From Dryocosmus kuriphilus (taxonomy: Eukaryota; Arthropoda; Insecta; Hymenoptera; Cynipidae), in contig CM076195.1 of the NCBI GenBank assembly GCA_038277395.1, positions 17,244,535-17,308,534 on the forward strand: a stretch of DNA of 64,000 nt, given 5' to 3'. The notes under the pieces are model-generated. The model searched no databases, was not told the origin of the DNA, and worked only from the letters and a program-made list of their open reading frames with translations. Shown here one piece after another: positions 33,381-44,689 of the stretch (position 1 is the stretch's first letter; the number at the start of each line of letters is the position of its first letter). A program made the translations under genes and the position numbers.

Positions 33381-36300
33381 ATGGATATAAGAAAGTTTCT
33401 TTGTAAAAGACCACGACTCGAGCATGATCATGTAAGTATATGTATAATAAAATAACATAAAAATTATAGCACTGTGTGGCATAAATCCGCACCACTTAGG
33501 CCACACGTATCGTAATATACTATTTTTCATTAAATTTTTCTTCTTCTGACATCAATTCAGAAAACGCTATTTTCAAAATTTACCTGTCCCCTAGCGGACC
33601 GTCGGAACGCACTAAGAACGCTACAGAGACCCGCTAAAGTTCCCGTAAAGTTCCCATAAAGTTCACTAGCAATTTAGTGAATAAAAGAAACAAAATAAAT
33701 GTTTGAATTGTTGTTAATATAATTATACGGTAAATTCTACGTTAGAAACTGACGATATAAGTGGAAAAAGGTTATTTTTCGGCGTTAGAAGCTAAAAAAA
33801 ACAATTTTAAGCATGCTCCTGGGATGCGGCAGCCGGGCATGCGATACTGCACGTCGAGCTGCCGCATCCTTTAAAATGTTTTTTTTTTTTTAGCTTCTAA
33901 CGCCGAAAAATAACCTTTTTCCACTTATGTCGTCATTTTCTAACGTAAAATTTACTGTAGATTTATATTACCAACAATTTAAACATTTATTTTCTTTCTT
34001 TCATTCATTAAATTGCGAGTGAACTTTATGGGAACTTTAGGGGGTCTCTGTAGCGTTTCCACTGCGTTCTGACGGTCCGCTAGGGTCACAAAAAAAACTT
34101 TGTAATTCAATTTAAAAAAAAAAAAATGTCAGGATTCATACAAATATTAAAACTTCCGAAGTTGAGAATTACTTTTTCTCTAAAACTCATTGTTTTAATT
34201 TACTTATTTATTATTTATACACGTTCTTTTTTTAACAGATAGATAATGCAACAGTTAACATCGAGAAAGAAATTTCCTTATCATCTTCAGCTCCACCTAT
34301 AACTAGAGCGAACTTAGCAAACCCATACGATATAGGACTTTTCGTGAATAAGCCTGCAGCCGAAAGTGTCAATTCTACGAACCAACTTCAAGAAAAAATT
34401 TGGGTTCCACAAGAAAGTTATCAATTTCCAGCTTCAGGGCCTAGAAATTTGAAGTTCCAAAGATCTTGGCTAATGAAGCATAAATGGTTAGCTTACTCGG
34501 CGGTAATGGACGGCGCCTTCTGCAAATTTTGTGTTTTATTTAGTGTGAGGGAAGCAGGAGTTCACAGTCAAACACTAGGTAACTTGGTAACAAAACCTTT
34601 CACTAATTGGAGGAAAGCTCTAGAAAGCTTCACCAACCATTCGTTACTCGAATACCACAAAACGTCTGTGATGAAATCAGAAATGAGAGCTGACATTGAA
34701 AAGCAAGCTACGTTGTCCATCAATTTGCAATTATCTAAGCAAAGACTCGATTATTTGAATGAAAGCAGAAAGCATATGGAAGCTATAGTTCAAACAGTGA
34801 TTCTTTGTGGTCGACAAGGTTTAGCACTTCGCGGAAGTAGTGATACTGGTAGAATCGTTTCAGAAGAACCCGACCATAACGATGGTAACTTTCGAGCTCG
34901 ACTGAGGTATCAGACATTAAATGACGCGGAGCTGAAAAATCACTTAGAAAATTCCACAAAGAACGCAATGTACATCAGCAATCGAATTCAGAATGAAATA
35001 ATAGTCATTTGCCACAATTTGATTCTGAAACAGCTCATCGACAGGGTCAACAACTCCAAGTCTTTCACGATCTTGGCGGATGAGTTAGCGGACATTTCAG
35101 GGGTTGAACAAATTTCAATTTGCATCCGGTACATTAATAAAAGAAATGGTTCACATAGAATTTGCGAAGATTTTCTGAGTTTCGTTCCAACTATGCAATT
35201 CACTGGAAAAGGACTGTCAGATGTAATTTTGAAGTTTCTCGAATCTTCGGGCATCGATTGCACTTACTTCATTGGTCAATGCTACGACGATGCAAGTGCC
35301 ATGAGTGGAGAATTTCACGGAGCTCAAGCTTATATTCAGAAAAAGTACAATTTAGCTATGTATTCGCAATGTGCAGCTCACAGTTTTAATTTGGTCGTTA
35401 GCGACGCGTGCAAAGTTGTTCCCATAAGAAATTGTCTAGGCACGATCCAGAGTGTGCACAATTTCTTCAATTATCCCAAACGCCTGCTTGCACTTCAAGA
35501 CGCAATTTTAGAAATGAAGACCTTTGTGATAATAAGAAGACAAAATTGCAGCGATCGTGTGCAACGAGATGGGTAGAACGAAACGAGTTAGTCGGAATTT
35601 ATCTATACTTACAACGAGCAGTGATGGACGCCTTGGAAAACATATCTAGTACCTGACCGGTCAGAAACGAAAACAAGCTCCGCTGCTTTTCAGCTATTAA
35701 CAACAATAAGAACCTTAGATTTTCAGGTTTCGTTACATGCACTTGATTCGATTCATTACTTGGCTTTATCTTTAAGTCGTGTTCTTCAAACTGAAAATCA
35801 AGATCTCGATGAAGCCATAAAGTTGGCAGATGCTGCTAGAGAAGAATTAATAGAAAGAAGAGAGAATGCAGAAGAACATTTCAGTAAAATTTTTCAAAAA
35901 GTCATCAAGATCTGCAAAGAACATGATACTGAAGTGAAAAAACCGAGACTAGCTTCGGGCCAGACTCATCGTTGTAATGTGAGCACTAATGCCATTGAAG
36001 ATTATTATCGAATTTCAACTTACGTACCGTACCTGGATTTATTCGTCCCACATCTCGAAGACCGTTTTCTGAAGCACCGTGGAATTCTGTCAAATTTTAG
36101 ATGTCTTTTTCCATCAAAAACTTCATTTTTAGATGAAGAAGCCTGCAACCAATTATTCGAAAAATACTTCACCATTTTGCATGACGATTCTTCCGAAGTA
36201 TGGGTCAATGAAGTGAAACTTTGACGGAAGACGGATTTTGGATAAAAACATCAACAGTTCTATCGAAGCTCTTGATATCTGCAATGTAAATGCTTTTCCT

Positions 36301-36534
36301 AATGTGCATCAAATCTTGCTTGTAATGGCTGCGTTACCGGTAACGACTTCAACGAATGAACGCTCTTTTTCAACATTGCGCCGGTTGAAAAATTACTTGC
36401 GTTCTACCATGAGCGAAAATAGACTCAAAGGATTGGCTGCACTGAACATTCATCGGGACGTTGAAGTTCATGTCAATGCAGTATTGGACGATTTTTTTTC
36501 TGTTTCTCGACGCATCAATTTGTTAAAAGAATAG
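33381..36534 (+). pseudogene. hAT transposase (DUF4371/TTF-type), one intron, frameshifted
   Basis: Exon 1 (33381-33431) encodes 17 residues from ATG and ends at GTAAGT; exon 2 starts at 34239 after TTTAACAG, in phase 0. Exon 2 shows a TTF/BED-like block (SWLMKHKWLAYSAVMDGAFCKFC), the catalytic Asp region (ILADELADISGVEQ), the YDDASAMSG and CAAHSFNLVVSDAC blocks, and the hAT dimerisation region near the end (FPNVHQILLVMAALPVTT, STNERSFSTLRRLK). Frameshifts near 35515 and 35655, a TGA at 36222 (normally a Trp site) and another shift near 36235 kill it. It lies in sense with COA6 but is unrelated. Confidence 0.85.
33588..34085. mobile_element. 498-bp foldback MITE inside hAT intron
   Basis: The ends start CCCTAGCGGACCGTC, and the inverted arms of about 230 bp meet around a short centre rich in GCATGC/GCTGCCGCATCC near 33830-33860. 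The arms are ~85-90% alike by eye. It inserted into intron 1 of the hAT transposase without touching the splice sites. No target duplication longer than 2 bp is obvious. Confidence 0.85.
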
Positions 36535-36734
36535 CTCACTTCAAGTTTTATATCTACACTTAGATATTAAAAAATAACCTAGAAATGTATATGATTGTAA
36601 TCTTATAATTTTATAATATATCATACTTTATGTTCATCCACTTGTTGATAGTTTTCTTTGTACAGCTTCTTTCTTTTTTTTTTGAAATGCAATACCCCCC
36701 CCCCCCCCCCCCCCACGATCGAAAATTACACACC

Positions 36735-39617
36735 CGGGAAATCCAAAGCTGGGAGAACCCGGAAGTAACAATTCACTATACCAGTTATAAACTTTCAGTC
36801 GAGCCTCGCCACTACTTTTGCTTCATAGTTTGGCCACTAGCGGTGCTATCGCGGCGCGGCAAACGTTTAAAAATGTTAAATTTAAGAAATACAACAAACG
36901 GCGAAGAAAACAATAAAAATTATGCCTTTCGCTAAATAACACTAAGTACTCTTTTAGCAGACATAAGACTTTATAATGAAATTTTTTCTGATTGGCGTTT
37001 AAAATTTTTAATAATTTTTTTAACGCTTAGGAACATTTTTTGTATCTTACTGAACTCCTCCACCATCCCACCCCGCACCGTCACGTCAGCGATGCGAAGA
37101 AGCTAGCACGCGGTCCGTGTCAAATGTTAATCAAATTTTCTTTTTAAATTAAAATTTTTAACATTAATTATAGAAAAAATAATTTTGAAATACATAAAAA
37201 AGTTTTAAAAATTTTTATTTAAAAAGAAAATTTAAATAAAATTTGTTGTCTGAAAATATATTTTGAAACTGTCTTTTGAGGAATATTTTATATAACATAT
37301 GAAAAACATTTACATTTTATCAACTTTAATGTATAAAAATAATTTTTAAACTGAGACTAATGAAAAATGAGTAATAAATGTGTTCATTTTTATTAAAACA
37401 TTAGGGTGGAAGATTCCTAGGGTTCGCATCTAGCCACTCGACTCTCCCAGTTGGGGGTCTATTGTTTCGACTAAGTCGAGCGCTGGCAGTACAGACCGTT
37501 TCAAGGTTTGCTCACTTCGAAGCTCTCTTCGAAGACTCACCTATCTCTCCCTCTTTTCCCCTTATGCCATGTTTGGAAACATATTTATTTGTTAAGTATC
37601 TTGTATATATTATTACACAAGACTATGCACGTTTTTTGGAGAATATGTTTCTAAGTATCTTTCTTAAGAGGGCTGGGTACTAGCGTGGGAATTCTAAGTT
37701 GAGTGTGCGAGAGAGACAGAAGTATAATAGGCACGCTTCAAGGGTGGAGTTTTCCACGTTAAAAAAAAATTGTCCTTGGCCAATGAGAAAAGTGAGGCAT
37801 CAGACAGCTTCAGAAAAAGGGTATACTATAATAAGTGTCGAGGCCAAAGTCAAGCTGCAGTCCACGAACGGGAAGTTTATGGGTCTGACAGAAGAACTGT
37901 TTACTATCCTCTGCACGAACGAAAGCGAATATTAAAGTGAATGAGTAAGACAGTGTACATATACTCCAGAGTTTGGTACTCAGTTACTCTCACTTATTAT
38001 CCTTGCTGAGAGAAGGAGAGCAGATAATATTTCCCTAGTAAATCGAGCAACTACAAATTATTTCTTAATCCTCAAATGCAATTGGATTTTAATGAATGAG
38101 GGCTAACTTTTTTTATCAAATATTTTTCGAAGATTATGCCACATCACGATTTTAAAATTTATCTCATTTTTTTATCTGTTGCATGAAAACGTAAACAAAA
38201 TATATATGTTTTTACTACACAACTGCGTTTTGAAGGCAAAGCAGGGTAGTTCGAAAATCCCAAGGTTTGCAAATGCAATGTGCACATACCAAGATTATTG
38301 TCAAAGGTGAAACTCTAAGCGTGAATATCGTCGTTGTTTTGGTGCTTACAAAGAAATGTTAAGAAAGTTATATCGTAACAATGAATAGTTCAAATATAAA
38401 AAATTCTCCATTAATTTTATTACAAGCTACTGGCTAAAAATTTGACGAAAGAATTTATTTAATATTTTTTTTTTTGCACATAATAATAGTGTCTAGAGTT
38501 GTTTTGCATTTCAACAATTGTGTGAAAGTTTAAGATTTCACAAAGATTTCAAAGATTATTTAAATTTTCAAAGATTTCGAAAATTTAAAAAATTGTAAAA
38601 GGTTGTACAAAACAGTTCAAATATTTTAGAAAGATTTCAAAAAATTTCATAAATATTTTACAAATATCTGAAGACTTCACGAATATTTCCAAGATTTGAC
38701 AAAGACACGTTCTGTTTTTTATTTTTTCGTAATATCCGCTAAATATTTAGATATTCTCTTTTAAAGTAGACTATATTCAAAGGCTTATATTATTTACAGA
38801 AATTATAAATTTCTAAAACTAAAATTATATAAGGCTGGTTCATCATCTTCTGAACTGAAAGACAAAAAAATTGTAATTACATAAAATATTTTATGAGAAA
38901 ATAGTGTAAAACGAATGGTCTATTAGAGGTCTGCCAGTGCCTTGTACACAGCCCTCTTAAAATTAAATTTTGAATTACGAAACTTGTACACTATTATTCA
39001 GGTAATCATAAATAGCAATTAAATTAATTATGAAAAAATTAATTAATAACTGAAAAGTAAAGGAAGGAAAAACTTATTGTTAAGAAGATCAATGGATTTT
39101 TTATTACATATAATTCTTTTTATCTATCTGCATAAATTTTTTTATAACGTCATTTTTACAACGAGAACTGTCCAAAGTTACCTAAAGATATATTGTTATT
39201 CTTATTTCTGACATTTATATTAAAATCGCACGATGACTTGTACCGGAACAATTACTGGGTCGTTTACCTTAGCGAGAACTTCATTTGTACGAAGATATTA
39301 AAAAACTAGAATTCAGCCCAAAGTTCCCAAGCTTATTTTTACGAATCTGCCTGTTTTAAGTTATATTAAATTTTTGATTATAGATTTTATTGGCAGACAT
39401 TTTTCATTTTTCGATTGTATATCCTTATAATTAGCGTAGGGTTTCTAAATTAAAGCTTGAATATTCATACTAAATTACATAGATTATATAATTTATTGGA
39501 TGATATTGTAAGGAACTTTTTTCGAAGGCGAAAAAGTTGTAATTTGTGGGAATATTAACCACAATCATTGCAATTTAAAATTCCAAAAAAAGAAAAAAAT
39601 CTTTTTGAAATGCTTTT
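36735..39617. other. AT-rich interval without gene
   Basis: A promoter-like or LTR-like segment with moderate GC lies at 37400-37960 (repeated CTCTCTT/CGAGAGAG-type words) but has no identifiable ends. At 38510-38700 the word AAGATTT(C) recurs irregularly about ten times. The rest is AT-rich without open frames of note. Confidence 0.5.
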
Positions 39618-39839
39618 TGTTGGATCGGGGGAGCAAAAAGACGCAGAAATAAGTGAACGCTAAATTTATTCAATAAGGAACAAAAGGATAGCACTAGCAA
39701 GAACATGTGTACTTCAGCTTGACCAGATTACAACTAACTGTGGCTAGCATCGCCGGATATAGCGACGCGGCAGCGGCTGCCTCTCGGGGTAGCCATAGAG
39801 TATAATATACGGTGTATGTGTATTCACACATTTTCAACA
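39618..39839 (-). mobile_element. Copia-type 3' LTR (222 bp)
   Basis: It is bounded by TGTTG…CAACA. On the minus strand it starts TGTTGAAAATG immediately after a purine tract GGTGGGAGGGAG (39840-39851), the expected polypurine tract, so this is the 3' LTR of a minus-strand element. It contains AATAAA (minus strand, near 39670). It is about 89% identical by eye to the partial LTR at 55782-55930. Confidence 0.7.
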
Positions 39840-40220
39840 CTCCCTCCCACCGTAATTATACACATAATTATTTATAGAATATAGTGATGCAACATTGAAT
39901 ATTTCGCCGATTGTTTGTAGACATTGAAACATATATTTAAATCCAATGAACATAAGACTGTATTAAATTTAAACTTAAGATATATAATCTTAACGGAGTT
40001 AATCCGACAGAGTTAAACACGTTAATTATTTATTAATCAATTAGTATCTTATCTAAGATCAGACACATCTTGACACACGAAGAATCTTTCGTGACTTTGA
40101 TTCGTTTCTCCAATGCTTTGGCGGGTAACCAACCAAATCCCCTTTCGTCTTTTTTCTTTCCCTTGTCTTCTTTTGTTTCTACTTTGCTAAAAACCAAAAC
40201 CAAAAACCAATTACAAATCA

Positions 40221-40265
40221 TGTCGCCAACGTTTCGGTGCACACAAATACCCTTATCAAGGAAAG
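40221..40265 (-). ncRNA. Hammerhead-like core in Penelope fragment 2 (candidate)
   Basis: The minus strand reads CTTGATAAG, then a short stem (GGT…ACC), then GAAACGTTGG. The arrangement matches that at 13492-13525 in the other Penelope copy. The core is degenerate. Confidence 0.4.
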
Positions 40266-40499
40266 AAAAAAAATTATAATTAAAAATAGTATCACTCATC
40301 CAGCTCTGTGAGGTCGCCACGATGTTCCACCTTTGAGACCCGACTAAGTAATAAGAAAATAATAGACACAATAATAAACCTTATACGTGAAAAGGTAAGA
40401 AAACAAGCACGCATTGACCCAGAAACAGAGACCATCAATATAAAAGCAAATAAAAATCCATAAAAAAAAAGAGAAAAGAAAAGAATTCATGGAATTTAA

Positions 40500-40985
40500 A
40501 CTCTAAATGTAATCAATCATACCATCAAAACAACCATTTAATTTATCTAAATCAGTCTTTAAATTTATAGGTAACTCCTTTTGTTTTTTAATATAAAGCA
40601 TTTCCATGAATTCCCTCTTACTATCATTCTCATAATGCAAAATCCGAACACCATCTCAATCAAAGAAACATTCGGCACATTCATTAGTATGTCTAGCAAG
40701 AATACTGCGATATGAACGTTTCAAACGTACATAATTCTTATATTCCTCGACCCTAGTATTAAGAAGTCTACCAGTCTGTCCCAAATAAGCCATTCCATAC
40801 TTCTTGCAAATGATTTTATAAACTACCCCACCCTTTTCAAACTTTTCCAAAGGATCTTTACCAAAAGTTATGAAAGAGTCCATTTTAAAAGGAACTCTGA
40901 AAATTGTATGGATCTTGAACTTTCTCAACATGAATAGTTTTAGAAATTTGACAAAAAGTATGGAAGAACAAATGTGTTAGAAGAA
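40500..40985 (-). pseudogene. Penelope-like GIY-YIG endonuclease fragment
   Basis: On the minus strand, KIHTIFRVPFKMD leads into GGVVYKIICKKYGMAYLGQTGR (the GIY-YIG core, with the Tyr pair kept), LLNTRVEEYKNYVR, ARHTNECAE, then, after a TGA at 40656-40658, a continuation with SKREFMEMLYIKKQ holding the conserved Glu. RT motifs are absent. It is a broken 3' end of the gene. Confidence 0.8.
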
Positions 40986-41695
40986 CTAAACTCTCTCTCT
41001 TTTTTTGTTAAGTATCAGAAACTAAACAATTGCTATGTTTTCTTTTAATTTATTCAATTGTAATTTTAATATATTTCTCTTTGTTCATTTTAGGCGACAC
41101 GTCTTCAGGATGTCTTCTCAGTGCTTTATTTTAAATTCCCTGTCATTTCCCGGTTTTTTCCCGGTCAATTTTTAGTTTTTCTGGTCCCTGGAAGTAATAT
41201 ATCTATTAGCGAACTGCTTAAAACGCAAAAATGTACATTCTTTCTTTCGAGGTTAATGTAACTATTGTGAGAAAAATATTGAACGACGATACCAAGCACT
41301 TATCATTGAACCTATAGAGTAGTAATAAGCAGTTGAAAATTATATTTTCTGTAAGAAAGGAAAGAAAATTAGAATATTGTTTTAAACTATTTTCTTTAAT
41401 TTACAATCACAGATTAAAGGGAAATCAATATTTAGATTGTAGTATGCAATAAACTTGCTTTAAAATATAGCATTTGAGTTTACGTATTTAAAAGTTTAAA
41501 GTTTCTAACCACTTGACTTGAAAGCTCAGTGCCTCTTTGCGGATTTAGACAGTACGCTAATTTGTTCTTCTATCACCTCTACTTGATTAGCAGTATCTTG
41601 CATAAGGTTTCTTTTCTTTGCCTGAAGATTTCTTGTCTCTTCTGCAATTCTTTTTTTTCTCCTTTTCTTCTAACTTCTGCTTATTTTGTTCTTTT

Positions 41696-43486
41696 TTATT
41701 CTTTAGAAAGCTCATACTTGAAGTGGCCATTGCGGGCATCAGTAATCATATCCTTCGTAATTGTTATCTGTTCAATACCTCCAACAACTCGAATAGTATC
41801 ATAAATGAGACGTAAAGCTATAAGGCTTTTTTCTTGCTGATTTTCTATTATGCATTCGGAATTGACTGAGAATCCCCGTTTAAGAGCGGCATTCCCATGA
41901 GACAAAACGAGAATTAGCTTTAAAAAGTCTGTTAAATCTGAAAATGATTTGCATGTCGTTGAAATTACTCCTGTCCAAAATGTATCTAAACGAGAAGTAC
42001 TACGCTCATACATTTTCATAGCTTCCATCATACTAGATAAACTACAAATTTGTTTGTATTCCCTTTTTATTCTGTCTGTCTTTGATCCTGAAATCATGCT
42101 CTTTTCAATACTCAAAATTTGTAAACAAGAAACCAGACGTTCTTCAGCTGCTTTGGGATTTTCTGATATAACGTTAGGATCAAGACACGAAATAGATTTC
42201 GTGAATTTGTATTTCAGTGGGGACCGTTCCGTGAGTTTCTCAGTCATAAAAATGTAGCATTGGCGAGCGTAAGTTTTAAAATTCGTAATTTCTTCTACGC
42301 AAGGTTTAGGTGTAATTGTTTTGAGAGCACCCTTTATCTGAAAACCTAAGTTCACGTCAGCAACTGGAAATATGTTCTTTGGGTTTCTGAGGTTGACATC
42401 TGAGATTGAAGTGGCTTTCTCCAGGACATCCGGTTCAACTTATCGTTCCATTATTGTGGTTATCACATACGTGAGATTTGGTACAAGAAAGGTGCTATAG
42501 GAGCATCTGATTGAAATTCTGTAAGAAACGGTTCCACCAAAGATGAATTATGAGATGAGATGAAGAATGCTAATTTCGCTTCAAGAAATTTATCTTTAAC
42601 AAATGTAGACACAACTTGAAAGCTTTGATAATTGTCGTTAAGAGGATTTTTCTTGCCCTCTTTTTCAACTGCAGACACCCAAACTTTTAAGAACGACAAC
42701 ATAACAGCAGCTCTTGTAACTGTTGGTGTATTTCCCACCCATCGGATAGAACAAAACTTGTGCGGAAATATATCTGATTTGGTGACATTGGTGCAGTTTC
42801 CTCGGCGAGCAGGACTCGCTTTAAATAGACGGTACAGAGCGGTCAGCAAATCACCGATGTTCCACTTAGTATTATGCATTCCAGTTTTGAAACCTCCGTG
42901 TACAGTATGGAGACCGCAACTACCAATGTTCAGAAAAAGATGATTTTCCGGATATTTTTCATGAAGTTCAGCCTTCAAATTCTTAATCATACAGAAATTT
43001 ACAGCAGGACCGTCCATACATATTTGAATAATTTTAGTCAAATTCACTTCTTCAACTGGCATAATTAGTCTGTTCCTTAAATCCATTGCGTTGGTACTCT
43101 CGAGAAACACAGAAGACAAGTATCTTGTTTCAATCTCATTTTTAAGACTGTTCCAGAATTTTAAAAGGACGTCCATTTGCTGCTTTTTTGAGATTCTATT
43201 TAAACTTTCGCCGAAACCTACAACCATGTGATTACAAGATTTTATAATTTCTTTGATCTTCTTTCAAAAAATGGGGAGCTAAACCATGTACAATGGTATA
43301 TGCCACTTTTTCTTTTTGTAATTGCATTTTAGCAGCAATTTCACTATCTGGGAACATACGGGGGAAAACAGCTACTGCTTCAGCAGCTCTCCGAAAAGAG
43401 TAATGTTTAAATACCGTAAGAAGACACAATGTGATCTCAGCTTTCGTGATAGAATCCTTTAATAATATTTTTTGTAGAACTGGCAC
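41696..43486 (-). pseudogene. hAT-like transposase relic
   Basis: Three consecutive open segments (43486-43232, 43227-42463, 42355-41696) are frame-shifted pieces of one protein. Landmarks are KAEITLCLLTVFKHYSFR, an Asp region IIQICMDGPAVNF, GSCGLHTVHGGFK, FCSIRWVGNTPTVTRA, and a C-terminal SHGNAALKRGFSVNSE that resembles the hAT dimerisation signature (SxxxxERxFS). The 42462-42356 gap still reads as related protein (DVLEKATSISDVNL). Superfamily placement is by that C-terminal signature alone. Confidence 0.55.
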
Positions 43487-43499
43487 ATGAGTCGATTCT

Positions 43500-44680
43500 T
43501 AGCTGAGAAACGTGGATTAGTAGTTGGAATTGAGGAACTTTGCTCCCTAGAATTCCTTGCAGGATCATTCAGGATTTTATGATATTCTTGTATACCTATT
43601 ACTTAGACTTCAGAACCTACAAAATAATTTTGTTACAGTAGTTAAGTGACACCTTTACTGTTTTTGACAACTATCAAATTCAATTGACCCAATTATAAAA
43701 TTTGTTTAGAAGGATTTTTTGATTGGAATTTGGGTCTGTAATTTTACAATGATATAGTATACTATAAATCGATCAGTCAATGAAAAAATAAAGATTAAAA
43801 AATTGTTTGCCAATTTTTTAAACTGTTCAATTAAACTGGTGAATTTTTAAAACTGTTTTTAAATTCATTGATTACTATCTATAGTATAGTACATTATTAT
43901 AAAATTACAGACATGATTTATGTTCCTCAACCCAGGGAGAAAATCTAACTGATAGTTTCAACTATAAGTCGTATTACTTGGTATTGTGCGTCTTATGTCA
44001 CTAAAATTAAAATTATTATTAACTATTTATAAAATACAAGCCACGATTAATGTGGAAACTACTATTATACATATAAGAAGCAAAAAATATCACTTTCAAT
44101 AACTTTCATAAGAAATAAACGAGTGTCTTATATGCCTTTAGTATTTCGAATAAAAAAATAATTGAAACTCAAAATAGTATTGATTTTAAAAATAATATTA
44201 ATTTTTTAATTTAATTAATACAATTTTGAACCAAAAAAAAATCAGTAAAAGGAATGAAAATACGTCTTTGTTCAGCTTAAAGATCTTAGTTATTTACATA
44301 TTTTTTTCTAGTGTTTGTATTGCAACAAATAGAGTAATGACATTTTACAAATTAATGTCAGTTCAAAATATTCTCGTATGCACCATAAATTTAGAAAATA
44401 GATATCGATGAATAAGCTCTTTTATTTGTTATGAATAAATAAAAAAAAAGTATTTAATATCTCTTCTCAAGTCCATTAAAAATCTGTCTTCAATCATTAG
44501 GTACATTTTAGAATTCTAATAAGATGTGAGATTTGAATAGAACAAAATAAAATGGAATTTAATAAAATAGAAATTAATTTTCTGATTGAATCAGACGTTT
44601 CGTTCACCCTCAACTTACAATACAGGATTTTGATTCTTAAAAGTAAAACGATGAGTCCTATAAATAAATTTTGTATCTCT
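43500..44680. other. AT-rich interval without gene
   Basis: There is an imperfect inverted repeat around 43740-43915: ATAGTATACTATA… with GTCTGTAATTTTA near 43732 and TAAAATTACAGAC near 43901. It may be a small MITE of ~185 bp. No coding sequence was seen. Confidence 0.45.
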
Positions 44681-44689
44681 TTCCAAGGT

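Larger units (their letters stand above)
33047..36714 (+). mobile_element. hAT element with intron-containing transposase (ends tentative)
   Basis: The transposase gene 33381-36534 is flanked by a G13 run (33054-33066, preceded by CAGGCCC) and a C20 run (36695-36714). These complementary homopolymers may be expanded parts of the terminal inverted repeats, since hAT ends often start CAGGG. I could not confirm the 8-bp target duplication. Confidence 0.4.
40070..40985 (-). mobile_element. Penelope-like fragment 2
   Basis: A 5'-truncated minus-strand copy carrying the GIY-YIG endonuclease and 3' region with hammerhead-like core. It is a different subfamily from the copy at 12-13.7 kb. It ends near the Copia 3' internal sequence. 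Confidence 0.65.

Noticed and set aside
36630..36935. 101-codon open frame after the hAT gene
   Set aside because: It runs through the C20 homopolymer and has no support.
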